This document shows positions 63,979 through 64,000 of a stretch of DNA of 64,000 nt, one piece after another. The DNA is from Streptomyces antnestii (GTDB lineage Bacteria > Actinomycetota > Actinomycetes > Streptomycetales > Streptomycetaceae): positions 34,500 through 98,499 of the forward strand of contig NZ_RZYA01000031.1 of NCBI RefSeq assembly GCF_004005495.1, written 5' to 3'. The first letter of the stretch is position 1. Every line of letters starts with the position of its first letter. The notes below the pieces were generated by a model. It did not search any database and was not told the origin of the DNA. It saw only the letters and a list, made by a program, of their open reading frames with translations. Both the position numbers and the translations under genes were made by a program.

Positions 63979-64000
63979 GTGGCTCGTGGCTCCTTGGATT

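Overview
The window is high-GC, GTG-start-rich actinobacterial DNA, almost certainly a Streptomyces chromosome arm-proximal core region. The order of dnaE, a his operon with priA, hisI-trpE, trpC-trpM-trpB-trpA, lgt and gltBD is the arrangement I know from Streptomyces genomes. Many genes lack a Shine-Dalgarno sequence and have a -10-like hexamer ending six bases before the start codon, as expected for leaderless Streptomyces transcripts. No rRNA, tRNA, CRISPR array, phage or transposase gene was seen.

Layout. 1-14.3 kb: a cut membrane protein, a DUF2252 protein, dnaE, a small DUF6243 protein, a NYN-domain protein, an ABC-2 exporter pair, a small membrane protein, a YbaK-type deacylase, a LON-substrate-binding-domain protein and two proteins of unknown function. 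14.5-20.3 kb: hisD-hisC-hisB-(54-aa membrane protein)-hisH-priA-ridA-hisF, mostly translationally coupled, closed by a strong hairpin. 20.3-21.0 kb: a decayed MFS transporter. 21.0-30.8 kb: hisI, trpE, a Trp-associated membrane protein, two small membrane proteins, trpC, trpM, trpBA, a thioredoxin-fold protein and lgt. PriA links the two pathways, because it serves as both HisA and TrpF.

30.8-38.2 kb (minus strand): an unusual run of four different ADP-ribosylglycohydrolase-family genes, followed by a CaiB/BaiF CoA-transferase and a CitE-like CoA-ester lyase. Five of the six overlap by 1 or 4 nt. I could not assign a pathway; this is the best candidate here for an undescribed system. 38.4-45.6 kb: a VIT1-type transporter and glutamate synthase gltBD, with a GlnR-like box far upstream of gltB. 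45.6-48.1 kb: a secreted lamin-tail protein, a GH46 chitosanase and a rhomboid protease.

48.2-61.7 kb: an SDR/LLM-oxidoreductase pair with a divergent PadR regulator, a flavin reductase, and then a cluster that closely matches the mycobacterial KstR2 regulon for steroid ring C/D breakdown: fadD3, three acyl-CoA dehydrogenases, an enoyl-CoA hydratase, fadE30, ipdF, kstR2 and fadA6, with a near-consensus KstR2 box. 61.7-64 kb: a cold-shock protein and a DEAD-box helicase whose 3' end has been replaced by a 44-nt exact copy of part of the CoA-transferase gene 31 kb away, next to the severed 5' end of a Tat-signal gene.

Repeats: two copies of a roughly 105-nt palindromic element (7.4 and 36.8 kb), a 31-nt identical repeat in opposite orientations (21.0 and 26.5 kb), a 233-bp element with terminal inverted repeats (50.75-50.99 kb), and short tandem repeats. 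All gene calls rest on reading the translated sequence and remembered family features; no database search was run.
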